Made by a program: the position numbers and the translations under genes
NCBI GenBank assembly: GCA_017544665.1
Contig: JAFYDS010000110.1
Location: forward strand, 1-38,073
Length of the DNA: 38,073 nt
Direction: 5' to 3'
From: Clostridia bacterium
Lineage (GTDB): Bacteria; Bacillota; Clostridia; Oscillospirales; Acutalibacteraceae
Notes under the pieces: generated by a model
Told to the model about the DNA's origin: nothing
The model's database searches: none
Seen by the model: the letters and a program-made list of their open reading frames with translations, nothing else
Shown here: positions 23,507-31,785 of the stretch, piece after piece
How the letters are laid out: each line of letters opens with the position of its first letter
Numbering within the stretch: position 1 is the stretch's first letter

Positions 23507-26095
23507 ATGAAAAAGAGAATCGTCGCCGGGCTGCTGTGTCTGTTTGTGCTGCCCGCTTTGTCCCTTTTTGCCGCGGCAAAAAGCGGCTCGCTGGACGCTG
23601 CGATCGCAGCCGAAACGCGGGCACTCGCCGTAGAGATCGAAAGCGAAGGCGTCGTGCTGCTGAAAAACGACGACGGCGCGCTGCCGCTGACGGGCAAACG
23701 CGTCAACGTCTTCGGTGCAGGGTCCGTCCAGCCGTTCTATGGCGGGGCAGGCTCGGGCGCGGTCACGTCCGACGATCCGGTGAGCCTTTATGAAGCGTTG
23801 GAAACAGCGGGGATCGCGTTTAACCCGTCGCTGAAAAAGCTCTACGAAAAACATGTCCGTGCCGTTTCCCCGAAAACGGACAACACCGTGATCAATAATC
23901 TGCTCCAGCTGGCGCTCGCAAAAAGCGAACTGGACGAAATGCCGGTCAAATATCTGACCGACGCCGTCATGCAGCAGGCGACCGCGTTCAGCGATACGGC
24001 GCTGCTCGTGATCAGCCGCACCAGCGCGGAGGGCCGCGACCTTTCCGCCGATACCCTGCGGCTTTCCGAAGAAGAAACCCGTCTGGTGGAAAAAGTGACG
24101 TCCGCTTTCTCCAAGGTGATCGTGGTGTTCAACACCGGCAACGTGATGGAGATGGGCTGGCTGGATGCTTACGACAGTATCAAAGCCGCGTTGCTGGTCT
24201 GGATCCCCGGTGAATTCGGCTTTGAAGGCGCGGCGAAGGTTCTCTCGGGCGAAGTGTCCCCCTCGGGCAAGCTCGCGGATACCGTTGCGTACCGCATCGA
24301 TGATCACCCGTCTTCGGCCTGCTTCGGTTCCCACGCCTATGACAACGGCGATCACTACGTCGAATACAGCGAAGGCATCTATGTCGGCTACCGCTATTTT
24401 GAAACTTTCGCGCCTGATAAGGTGCAGTTCTCGTTCGGCTACGGGCTGTCATATACCGTCTTTGAAAAAACGGACGCCTCTTTTGTCCGCGCCGGAGACA
24501 CAATCCAAGTGCAGGTCACGGTCTGTAACACGGGCGGCTGTCCCGGCAAGGAGGTCGTACAGCTGTATTACAGCGCGCCCTATACGCCCGGCGGAATCGA
24601 AAAAAGCGCCGTGGTCCTCGGCGCATTTACGAAAACAAAGCTGCTTTCTCCCGGCGAAAGCGAGCGCGTGACGCTTTCTCTGCCGCTGCGCGAGATGGCG
24701 TCCTACGACCAGGCGGACAAGCAGGCGTATGTCCTCGACGCGGGCGACTACCGGCTTTTCCTCGGCGACAACGTCCGCTCGCCGTACGCCGAAGCGACCT
24801 TCCGTCTGAAAAAAGCCGTTTACAACACCGACGAAACGACCGACGCGCCGATCCGCAATCTTTTTGCTTCTGCGAACAACGGTCTTTCGATTCTCTCGCG
24901 CAAAGACGGCGCTGTGCCGGCGCTGCGGCAGTTGACCGCGGACGACGCCGTCAAAAACAAAGACGTCCTCCCCACCCCCGCGACCGGCGGAGAAGCGCCT
25001 AAAACCGGCGTCAGGTATGACAAGCCCATCACACTGCGGGACGTTGCCGCGGACGAGAGCAAGTGGGAGACGTTTCTCGACCAGCTCAAGCTCGACGAGA
25101 TGATCGATCTCGTGATTCATTCCGGCTATGAGACCCAGGCCGTCGCGCGGCTCGGGATCCCGGCGACCGAAGACAACGACGGCCCGTCCTCCATTAAGGG
25201 GCGGCACGGGCTCGTGTATGTGGACAGCGGCACGGCTTATCCGTGCGAGACCGCGATCGCCTGCACCTGGAACGCCGCACTTGCCGAACGGCTGGGCGAA
25301 GGCGTCGGCAAGGAAGCCGCGGATATGGGCGAAGACGTCTGGTACGCGCCCGCTGTGAATCTGCACCGCAATCCGATGGGCGGACGGAATTTCGAATACT
25401 TCTCAGAAGATCCGCTGCTGTCCGGCGTGTGCGGCGCGGCGATCATCCGCGGCGCCAACCGATATGAGCTTGTGACGACCGTCAAGCACTTCGTCATGAA
25501 CGATCAGGAATCCAACCGCGGCGGACTGTTCACCTGGGCGGACGAACAGACGATCCGCGAGCTGTACCTGCGTGCGTTCGAGCGGCCTGTCAAAGAGGGC
25601 GGCACCGTCGGCGTGATGAGCGCCTATAACCGGATCGGCAACGACTGGTGCGGCGCGAGCAGCGCCCTGCTGCAGGACCTGCTGCGCAAAGAATGGGGCT
25701 TCGACGGCTATGTGATCTCCGATTACTCCTCCAACTTCACCGGCAAGGGCTACATGAGCCCCGTCCTCGCCGTCTATAACGGCAACGACACGATGCTGAC
25801 CGGTATCTGGTCGCTGCAAAAACCGTCGCACGTGATCGCCATGCGCGAGGCATACCGGCGCGACCCCGTCGGCTTCGGCACAGCGCTGCGCGAAGCGGTC
25901 CGGCACCTGTGCAAGGGCAAGATGCACACCAAAGCCTTCCTGCATCCGGAGCGGACATACGACGATTCGTTTTTCGGCTCTCTGGACAGCCCGCGGGAGT
26001 GGACCTTCTCGTTCCCCTACGCGTTTTCTCTTTTGCGCTACCTGCTGAACAATCTTGCCAATATTGTGATCTACGCGTTCCGCTATATTCTTTGA
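23507..26095 (+). CDS. Secreted GH3 glycosidase with permuted domain order
   Basis: An 862-residue protein with a signal peptide (hydrophobic core to about residue 24). The domain order is reversed relative to ordinary GH3 enzymes. First comes the (alpha/beta)6 sandwich normally at the C terminus (SEGVVLLKNDDGALPL near 47, GNVMEMGWLDAYDSIKAALLVWIPGEFG, GEVSPSGKLADT, FSFGYGLSY near 307-316). Then comes an FN3-like module (VTVCNTGGCPGKEVVQLYYSAP). Last is the TIM barrel (GPSSIKG, TVKHFVMNDQESNR, MSAYNRIGNDW) with nucleophile Asp739 in GFDGYVISDYS. Such an order is known from the Ruminococcus albus type beta-glucosidase. The last 30 residues are hydrophobic (LLRYLLNNLANIVIYAFRY) and could anchor the protein in the membrane. 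The start has GGAGGG seven bases upstream. The substrate is probably a beta-glucoside. Confidence 0.92.
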   Translation: MKKRIVAGLLCLFVLPALSLFAAAKSGSLDAAIAAETRALAVEIESEGVVLLKNDDGALPLTGKRVNVFGAGSVQPFYGGAGSGAVTSDDPVSLYEALETAGIAFNPSLKKLYEKHVRAVSPKTDNTVINNLLQLALAKSELDEMPVKYLTDAVMQQATAFSDTALLVISRTSAEGRDLSADTLRLSEEETRLVEKVTSAFSKVIVVFNTGNVMEMGWLDAYDSIKAALLVWIPGEFGFEGAAKVLSGEVSPSGKLADTVAYRIDDHPSSACFGSHAYDNGDHYVEYSEGIYVGYRYFETFAPDKVQFSFGYGLSYTVFEKTDASFVRAGDTIQVQVTVCNTGGCPGKEVVQLYYSAPYTPGGIEKSAVVLGAFTKTKLLSPGESERVTLSLPLREMASYDQADKQAYVLDAGDYRLFLGDNVRSPYAEATFRLKKAVYNTDETTDAPIRNLFASANNGLSILSRKDGAVPALRQLTADDAVKNKDVLPTPATGGEAPKTGVRYDKPITLRDVAADESKWETFLDQLKLDEMIDLVIHSGYETQAVARLGIPATEDNDGPSSIKGRHGLVYVDSGTAYPCETAIACTWNAALAERLGEGVGKEAADMGEDVWYAPAVNLHRNPMGGRNFEYFSEDPLLSGVCGAAIIRGANRYELVTTVKHFVMNDQESNRGGLFTWADEQTIRELYLRAFERPVKEGGTVGVMSAYNRIGNDWCGASSALLQDLLRKEWGFDGYVISDYSSNFTGKGYMSPVLAVYNGNDTMLTGIWSLQKPSHVIAMREAYRRDPVGFGTALREAVRHLCKGKMHTKAFLHPERTYDDSFFGSLDSPREWTFSFPYAFSLLRYLLNNLANIVIYAFRYIL

Positions 26096-26107
26096 GAGGT
26101 GAGAAAC

Positions 26108-26833
26108 ATGAAAAAGATACTGACCGGCGTCCTCTGTCTTGTGCTCTGCTTTGTTTTCGCGTTCGCCGCATTTGCCGAAACGCAGCCGTCTTCGTTTGAA
26201 ACGGCGGCGGAGCTGCTGGACTTTGTGATCGTCAGCAAACAGTACACTACACCCTTGCGTATCGTGCCTGCCGTCCTGACCCAGAACGGCGAAAACCGCG
26301 ACGTCTATCTCGTTGCCATGCTGGGCATGAAGTCGGTCGAAGGGCAGGTCAACAGCCAGAAAGGCGGCGGAACGGCTGTCTATGCCGCGTTCGTAAAAGA
26401 CGTCCTGAACCAGACCGTTCCGGCAGGGTCGGCGCTGGTATTCGCCGGGCACAGCCTCGGCGGCATGACCGCGCAGCACCTGCGCTGCGACAAGGAACTG
26501 CAGGACACGTATGAGATTCTCAACGTGCTGTGCGGCGGTTCTCCGCTGGAGAAAGTGGAAGGAGAAGGTGAAGGTTCTTTGCACCGTCTGACGGATATTC
26601 TGGATATGATCCCCTATATCCGCAGCACGTCCCTTTGCGCCCTCATCCGTCAGATCCGCACCGCGCACCGCGAAAACGGGCACTACTTTCTGAACCCCGA
26701 CGGCGCGCACAATGCATCCTACGTCCGCAACGACGTTTGGGGCGGCTACGATGTGTTCGGCGAAAAAGGCGGCAGCGCCGTGCTGTGCTTCAACCCTGCG
26801 GATATCCGCGCCTACGGCGACGCCGCGCGCTGA
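26108..26833 (+). CDS. Secreted lipase-like alpha/beta hydrolase
   Basis: A 241-residue protein with a signal peptide (MKKILTGVLCLVLCFVFAFAAFAE, cleavage near residue 23). It carries a nucleophile elbow VFAGHSLGGMTAQ with Ser116, the GHSLGG form typical of class 3 lipases. A possible acid is in LNVLCGGSPLE or LDMIP, and a possible His lies in NPDGAHNASYV. It resembles lipase/DUF-type secreted hydrolases in having little else conserved. The ATG is chosen with AGAGG eight bases upstream. It follows the GH3 stop by 12 bases. It may deacylate a substrate before or after the GH3 enzyme acts. The hydrolase fold is likely and the substrate is not known. Confidence 0.75.
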   Translation: MKKILTGVLCLVLCFVFAFAAFAETQPSSFETAAELLDFVIVSKQYTTPLRIVPAVLTQNGENRDVYLVAMLGMKSVEGQVNSQKGGGTAVYAAFVKDVLNQTVPAGSALVFAGHSLGGMTAQHLRCDKELQDTYEILNVLCGGSPLEKVEGEGEGSLHRLTDILDMIPYIRSTSLCALIRQIRTAHRENGHYFLNPDGAHNASYVRNDVWGGYDVFGEKGGSAVLCFNPADIRAYGDAAR

Positions 26834-26871
26834 GAATAAAACCAGTCTATGAAAGCATGAAGGAGGCACCC

Positions 26872-27717
26872 ATGATGAAACAGCGCATTCTCTCTATCTT
26901 TCTTTGCATCGTTTTGCTGCTTAGCCTGCTGAGTCTGACGGCAGGCGCGGCAGAACCGACCCTCTATCTTGTCCTCGGCGATTCCATCGCGTACGGCTCC
27001 GGGCTTTCCAACCCGAAAGAAGCCGTGTACGGGAAGATCGTTGCCGACACCAACGGATACGCCTATGAAAACTACGCCGTGCCCGGACACACCACCGCCA
27101 ACCTGCTGCGCCGGATGGAAAACGATACCGTCCGCGAAGCGATCCAAAAAGCCGACATCATCAACATCTCCATCGGCGGCAACAACTTTCTGCTCGGCAA
27201 CATCAACAATCTGCTCTATGACGGCATCGTCAAGGAGGACTACGCCCGCTTTGACGAGATCGCCAACGGCTTCTATGAGGATCTCGGCAAGATCGTCAAC
27301 GGAATCCGTGCGCTGAACGCGGACGCCGCGATCCTCCTGCAGACACTCTATAACCCGCAGACCGGTTATGTCGGCGACGTCTATCAGCTCGGCGCGGACC
27401 GGCTCAACGCAAAGCTTTGGGCGTTCGCCGAAGCAAATCCGGGAGAGATCCTCGTCGCAGATGTGGCGCAGGCGCTGACGAACTCCGACAACGACTTTGC
27501 CAAAGACCGCATCCATCCCAGTGCCGTCGGCAACGAAAAGATCGCGCTGACCGTGCTGCAAACGCTCTATGACAATGGGCTCGGCAGCGAGACCGTCCCC
27601 GTGATCAATACGCCCGGCATCGACGCGCGCGGCACCGGCGTCTTCACGATCTTCGTGAATCTGTACGGACGATTCTTTCATCTGCTGTCCGTGATCCGGC
27701 ATTTGTTTGTACGATAA
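26872..27717 (+). CDS. Secreted SGNH/GDSL hydrolase
   Basis: A 281-residue protein. A signal peptide (MMKQRILSIFLCIVLLLSLLSLT, cleavage near AGAAE at 27) leads into LYLVLGDSIAYGSG with the catalytic Ser38 (block I). INISIGGNNFLLGN supplies block III with the Asn, and DFAKDRIHPSAVGNEK the Asp-x-x-His of block V. These are the SGNH catalytic blocks of esterases and acetylxylan-esterase-like enzymes. The C terminus (FTIFVNLYGRFFHLLSVIRHLFVR) is hydrophobic and basic and may attach to the membrane, as in the GH3 partner. The start follows AGGAGG by five bases; longer in-frame extensions overlap the preceding gene and lack support. It probably removes ester-linked groups from the operon's extracellular substrate. 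Confidence 0.9.
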   Translation: MMKQRILSIFLCIVLLLSLLSLTAGAAEPTLYLVLGDSIAYGSGLSNPKEAVYGKIVADTNGYAYENYAVPGHTTANLLRRMENDTVREAIQKADIINISIGGNNFLLGNINNLLYDGIVKEDYARFDEIANGFYEDLGKIVNGIRALNADAAILLQTLYNPQTGYVGDVYQLGADRLNAKLWAFAEANPGEILVADVAQALTNSDNDFAKDRIHPSAVGNEKIALTVLQTLYDNGLGSETVPVINTPGIDARGTGVFTIFVNLYGRFFHLLSVIRHLFVR

Positions 27718-27731
27718 AGGAGGCCCCTGTC

Positions 27732-28544
27732 ATGTCCATTTCTGACGTCATTCGCAAAAGAAGAAGCGTCCGCTCCTTCGACGGCACGCCGCTGCGCGAT
27801 GAAGATATCCAAAAGCTCATGGCGTTCGCCGCACAGGCAGACAATCCATATCAGCTTCCGATCCGTTGGCAGCTGCTGAACGCAAAACAGACCGGTCTTT
27901 CCAGCCCGGTGATCGTCGGCGAAGACGCCTTTCTCGCCGGCACCATGCAGCGCGTTCCATTTGCCGAGGAGGCGTTCGGCTATTCGTTTGAACAAATCGT
28001 CCTGTTTGCCGCGTCGATTGGCGTCGGCACCACGTGGATCGCCGGGACGATGGACCGCGCCGCGTTTGAGCGGGCGGCCGGCGTCGCGGAAGGTGAAGTG
28101 ATGCCATGCGTCACGCCGCTCGGCTATCCGGCGAAAAAGATGTCTTTCCGTGAGACTGTGATGCGCAAGGGCGTCAGGGCGGACAGCCGCCTGCCGTTTG
28201 AAACGCTGTTCTTCGAAGGGTCGTTCGGCCGTCCCCTCTCGCCTGACAACGCATGCAAACTGCACGATGCGCTCGAGACGGTGCGCCTGGCTCCGTCCGC
28301 CGTCAACAAGCAGCCGTGGCGCACCGTCGTCTGCGGCGACCGCGTCCACTTCTATGAAAAGCGCGGCAAGCCGCTCGCGGAGGGCGCGTGGGATATCCAG
28401 AAAATCGATATGGGCATTGCGCTCTGCCACTTTGCGCTGGCGGCGCAGGAAAGCGGGATCCCGGTCTCGTTCTTGCGGGAAGACCCCGGTCTCGCGCACG
28501 GGACGGACACATTCTATATCGCATCTTATCAGCTGGAAGGGTAA
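27732..28544 (+). CDS. Nitroreductase-family flavoprotein
   Basis: A 270-residue cytoplasmic protein with the nitroreductase FMN signature IRKRRSVRSFDGTPL at residues 7-21. A second core block is ETVRLAPSAVNKQPWRTVV near 185-203, and GAWDIQKIDMGIALCHFALAA near the C terminus completes the fold. The spacing, with a mid-region GVGTTWIAGTMDRAAFERA and GYPAKK, fits the two-half, putative TM-nitroreductase subgroup. The family uses FMN and NAD(P)H to reduce nitro groups, quinones or enones. It lies 14 bases after the SGNH gene with GGAGG before the start. In this operon it may reduce an aglycone freed by the secreted glycosidase; this is inference. Confidence 0.9.
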   Translation: MSISDVIRKRRSVRSFDGTPLRDEDIQKLMAFAAQADNPYQLPIRWQLLNAKQTGLSSPVIVGEDAFLAGTMQRVPFAEEAFGYSFEQIVLFAASIGVGTTWIAGTMDRAAFERAAGVAEGEVMPCVTPLGYPAKKMSFRETVMRKGVRADSRLPFETLFFEGSFGRPLSPDNACKLHDALETVRLAPSAVNKQPWRTVVCGDRVHFYEKRGKPLAEGAWDIQKIDMGIALCHFALAAQESGIPVSFLREDPGLAHGTDTFYIASYQLEG

Positions 28545-28547
28545 CAA

Positions 28548-29213
28548 ATGTATATCACTGTCAACGGCGTCAAGCTGTATTATGAAACGATCGGCAGCGG
28601 AAAACCGCTCGTCATGGTTCATTGCAACAGCATGGACCATAAGATCTTCCGCCGCGCGGCGCAGGTACTCGCGCAGCGCTACACGGTCTATCTTCCGGAC
28701 TCCCGCGACCACGGCAAAAGCCAGAAGGTGAAAACGCTGCACTACGAAGATATGGCGGAGGATATGCTGCAGTTCATCCAGACGCTCGGTCTGGAGAAGC
28801 CCGTCTTTTACGGCTTTTCCGACGGCGGAATCATCGGTCTGCTGCTCGCCGCCCGCTGTCCCGATCTGCTTTCCGCTCTGATCGTCAGCGGCGCAAGTCT
28901 GCGCCCGGACAGCACCAAGGATCTCCCGCTGCGCTTTTTCCGGCTCTGGAGCCACGTTGACCGCAGCGACAAGATGCGCATCATGCTGCGCGAGCCGGAT
29001 ATCACGGACGAGATGCTGCGCGCGATCCGCGTACCGACGTTCGTGACCGCGGGCGAAAAAGATGTGATCAAACCGTCCCACACCGCGCATATCGCGGAAA
29101 CGATCCCCGGCGCGCAGCTGAAGATCTTCGCAAAAGCGGGACACACGGGCTATATCATGCGCAGCACGAAGATTGCGGACTATATCCTCTCCGTGCTGCC
29201 GGAAACGAACTGA
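28548..29213 (+). CDS. Alpha/beta-fold hydrolase (221 residues)
   Basis: A compact cytoplasmic hydrolase that lies three bases after the nitroreductase stop. It has the oxyanion segment LVMVHCNSMD, a DSRDHGKSQ strand, the nucleophile elbow VFYGFSDGGIIG with Ser91, the acid in VTAGEKDVIKPSH (Asp) and the base in AKAGHTGYI (His). This is a complete Ser-Asp-His triad in canonical order with a small cap. It resembles general proline-iminopeptidase-like or carboxylesterase-like members. It is distinct in sequence from the alpha/beta hydrolase in the minus-strand locus. The substrate is unknown, but its close coupling to two redox enzymes suggests small-molecule metabolism. Confidence 0.9.
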   Translation: MYITVNGVKLYYETIGSGKPLVMVHCNSMDHKIFRRAAQVLAQRYTVYLPDSRDHGKSQKVKTLHYEDMAEDMLQFIQTLGLEKPVFYGFSDGGIIGLLLAARCPDLLSALIVSGASLRPDSTKDLPLRFFRLWSHVDRSDKMRIMLREPDITDEMLRAIRVPTFVTAGEKDVIKPSHTAHIAETIPGAQLKIFAKAGHTGYIMRSTKIADYILSVLPETN

Positions 29214-29228
29214 CAGGAGGAATCACGA

Positions 29229-30143
29229 ATGAAGCAACGACTGCTCGGCGGACAATTGCCGGTCTCCGCGGTCGCAATGGGCTGTATGCGGCTGACGGAC
29301 GCGAAAGAAACGCCGGACCGCATCATCGGTACGGCGCTGGACTGCGGAATCGACTTTTTCGACCACGCGGACATCTATGGCGGCGGCCGCTGCGAGGAAG
29401 TCTTCGGCGACTGGCTCGCGGCGCACCCGTCCATGCGGGACAAGATCACGATCCAGACGAAATGCGGCATCCGCAAGGGGTGCTATGACTTTTCAAAAGA
29501 ACACATTCTTTCCGCCGTGGAGGGCTCGCTGCGCCGGCTGAAAACAGACCATGTCGACGTGCTCTTGATGCACCGCCCCGACACGCTGATGGAACCCGAG
29601 GACGTCGCCGTGGCGTTCGACGAGTTGGAAAACGCCGGCAAGGTGCGCTTTTTCGGCGTGTCCAACCACAATCCGATGCAGATCGAACTGCTGAAAACCG
29701 CCGTTAAACAGCCGATCGTAGCGGACCAGCTGCAGTTTTCCCTCCCGGAATCCGGGCTTGTGACGTCGGGACTGAACGTCAATATGAAAAACAGCGAATC
29801 CGTCATGCACGACGGCAGCGCGCTCGAGTATCTGCGCATCAAGCGGATCACCATTCAGACCTGGTCGCCGTTCCAGGGCGGCTTCTTTGAGGGTCCGTTC
29901 GTCGGCGACAACGAGAAATACCCCGCGCTGAACCGGGCGCTCGAGCAGCTGGGCGAACAGTATGGCGTCCCGCCCATCACGATCGCCGCCGCGTGGGTTT
30001 TGCGCCATCCGGCGAACATGCAGCTGATTTCCGGTTCCGTCTCACCGGACCGTATGCGGAACATTGCCGCCGGTGCCGACGTCGCGCTGACGCGGGAAGA
30101 CTGGTACGCCCTCTACCTCGCCGCCGGCTTCCGCCTGCCGTAA
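29229..30143 (+). CDS. Aldo/keto reductase (YdhF-like branch)
   Basis: A 304-residue NADPH-dependent oxidoreductase. It opens with VSAVAMGCMRL. The catalytic tetrad is visible: Asp in FFDHADIYGGG, Tyr in the same motif, Lys in ITIQTKCGI and His in VLLMHRPD. Later blocks are VRFFGVSNHNP, LQFSLPES, TIQTWSPFQGG and MQLISGSVSPDRM, where the usual NADPH phosphate-binding region is found. The pattern of the last blocks is close to E. coli YdhF-type reductases. AGGAGG precedes the start. It probably reduces a carbonyl on a sugar or an aglycone; its position between a hydrolase and a transporter gives no direct substrate clue. Confidence 0.93.
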   Translation: MKQRLLGGQLPVSAVAMGCMRLTDAKETPDRIIGTALDCGIDFFDHADIYGGGRCEEVFGDWLAAHPSMRDKITIQTKCGIRKGCYDFSKEHILSAVEGSLRRLKTDHVDVLLMHRPDTLMEPEDVAVAFDELENAGKVRFFGVSNHNPMQIELLKTAVKQPIVADQLQFSLPESGLVTSGLNVNMKNSESVMHDGSALEYLRIKRITIQTWSPFQGGFFEGPFVGDNEKYPALNRALEQLGEQYGVPPITIAAAWVLRHPANMQLISGSVSPDRMRNIAAGADVALTREDWYALYLAAGFRLP

Positions 30144-30190
30144 AAAAAGACACAGGCATTCCCCACTCTGAAACGGGAAGGTATATGCGT

Positions 30191-31639
30191 ATGCAAATTG
30201 TTGCCAAAGTGAAAGAGATCTTCGCCACGCGCGAGGGCTGGTCCACCGAACCGGGCGAGCGGCTGAGCTATTATTCCTACTTTGCCGGACAGAACATGAT
30301 CTACACGCTGTTCAACGTGTGTCTGACGACCTATCTGCTGTTTCTGGGCGTCGATCCGATCAAATCTGCCGCGGTGATGCTCGCGGTCAAGATCTGGGAC
30401 GCCGTGAACGACACGCTGTTCGGCGTGATCTTCGACGCGGTCAAATTCAGGAGCGGGAAAAAGTACCTGCCGTGGATCCGCGTGTCCACGGTGCTGATCC
30501 CGATCACCACGATTCTGACCTTTGTCATTCCCGCCGGCAGCTCGCAGGCGGTGAAACTGGGCTGGTTCGCTGTCGCCTATATGCTCTGGGACACCGCCTA
30601 TACGCTGTGCGACGTACCGATCTTCGGCATTCTGACGTCGATGAGCCAGAGCGTAGATGAGCGCAACACCATCCAGTCCTACAAGAGCATCTCCACCTAC
30701 ATCGGCGTCGGCATCACATCTACGCTGACGACCGTGCTGGTCAGTGAAAAGGTCGGCATGAACTACGGGCTGATCACAGTCATCATCTGTGTGATGGCGT
30801 TCGCGCTGATGCTCCCCGCGTCCTTCAAACTGCAGGAACGGTTCCATGCCGAAAGCGAGGAGCAGTTCACGATCCGGCGGATGCTCTCCTATCTCGTGCA
30901 CAACAAGTACCTCCTGCTGTATTACTTCGGGCTGTTCTTTTATTCCGCGCTGAACGTCGGCAACGCGTTCAACCTCTATGTCTCCTACTATCTGTTCCAC
31001 AGCGCGCTGTTCTCGCTCGTGGTCGGCGCCGTGGGCTCGATCCCGCAGCTGATCATCGCGCTCGTGCTGCCGAACCTGATCCGCCGCTTCGACAAGATGC
31101 GGGTCTATCGCGTGTGCATGCTGCTGTATGTGATCTTCAGCGTGATCACCTGGCTCGCCGGCTACGGCAACGTCTTTCTCTACATTGCGCTGTTCACCCT
31201 GCGCTCGATCCCGCTTTCGGTCGTCGGCCTCGAGATGTTCATGTTTACCCCGGACTGCGCGGAATACGGTCGCTACAAGAGCGGCACCGAAGCGAAGGGC
31301 ATCACCTTCGCGGTCCAGACGTTCATGGCAAAGCTGACCGGTTCGATCGCGAGCGCGCTCGGTCTGTTCCTGCTCGGGCTCAAATCTGTCGGCTGGCAGA
31401 TGGTGGAAGTCGGCTCATTCCAGGAGCTGGAGCAAAGCGGCGTGACACAGACGCCGCATGCGCTGAACATGCTCTGGCTGATTTATATGCTGATCCCCGC
31501 AATCGGCGGTCTGCTCGCCTACATCATCTGGCTGTTCTACGACCTCAAGGACAAGGACGTACAGGTGATGATCGACTGCAACACAGGCAAAATCACCGAG
31601 GAGGAAGCAAAGGAGCAGCTGTCGAAGGAGTACAAATAG
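30191..31639 (+). CDS. GPH-type MFS glycoside:cation symporter (locus 2)
   Basis: A 482-residue membrane protein with about twelve hydrophobic segments. It has the clear GPH-family signature AVKIWDAVNDTLFGVIFDAVKFRSGKKYLPW near residues 65-95 and DERNTIQSYKSI in the central loop. The ATG at 30191 is preferred because GGAAGG lies nine bases upstream; the ATG two codons earlier is only three bases from it. It should import the mono- or disaccharide produced outside the cell by the GH3 enzyme. It is the last gene of the plus-strand operon. The final codons are imperfectly duplicated after the TAG (KEYK stop, KEYK stop), giving a second in-frame stop five codons on. Confidence 0.92.
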   Translation: MQIVAKVKEIFATREGWSTEPGERLSYYSYFAGQNMIYTLFNVCLTTYLLFLGVDPIKSAAVMLAVKIWDAVNDTLFGVIFDAVKFRSGKKYLPWIRVSTVLIPITTILTFVIPAGSSQAVKLGWFAVAYMLWDTAYTLCDVPIFGILTSMSQSVDERNTIQSYKSISTYIGVGITSTLTTVLVSEKVGMNYGLITVIICVMAFALMLPASFKLQERFHAESEEQFTIRRMLSYLVHNKYLLLYYFGLFFYSALNVGNAFNLYVSYYLFHSALFSLVVGAVGSIPQLIIALVLPNLIRRFDKMRVYRVCMLLYVIFSVITWLAGYGNVFLYIALFTLRSIPLSVVGLEMFMFTPDCAEYGRYKSGTEAKGITFAVQTFMAKLTGSIASALGLFLLGLKSVGWQMVEVGSFQELEQSGVTQTPHALNMLWLIYMLIPAIGGLLAYIIWLFYDLKDKDVQVMIDCNTGKITEEEAKEQLSKEYK

Positions 31640-31652
31640 AAGGAATACAAGT

Positions 31653-31690
31653 AAAAGAAAAAGGCGTCTGCTGAAAAGCAGATGCCTTTT

Positions 31691-31695
<5 letters not shown>
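31653..31695. terminator. Bidirectional terminator between convergent operons
   Basis: A 15-bp stem with one G-T pair and a GAAA tetraloop (AGGCGTCTGCT / AGCAGATGCCT core) is flanked by A-rich sequence on the left and T-rich sequence on the right. It can end the plus-strand operon, and also minus-strand transcription coming from the uridine kinase gene through the tRNA-like element. Confidence 0.9.
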
Positions 31696-31775
<80 letters not shown>

Positions 31776-31785
31776 CGAAAAGACG

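Noticed and set aside
25403..26869. A 488-codon minus-strand frame opposite the GH3 and lipase-like genes
   Set aside because: The opposite strand carries two signal peptides, ribosome binding sites and catalytic motifs; this frame has none.
27678..29144. A 488-codon minus-strand frame opposite the nitroreductase and alpha/beta hydrolase genes
   Set aside because: It crosses two well-supported genes and their 3-base junction with Arg/Ala-rich sequence lacking motifs.
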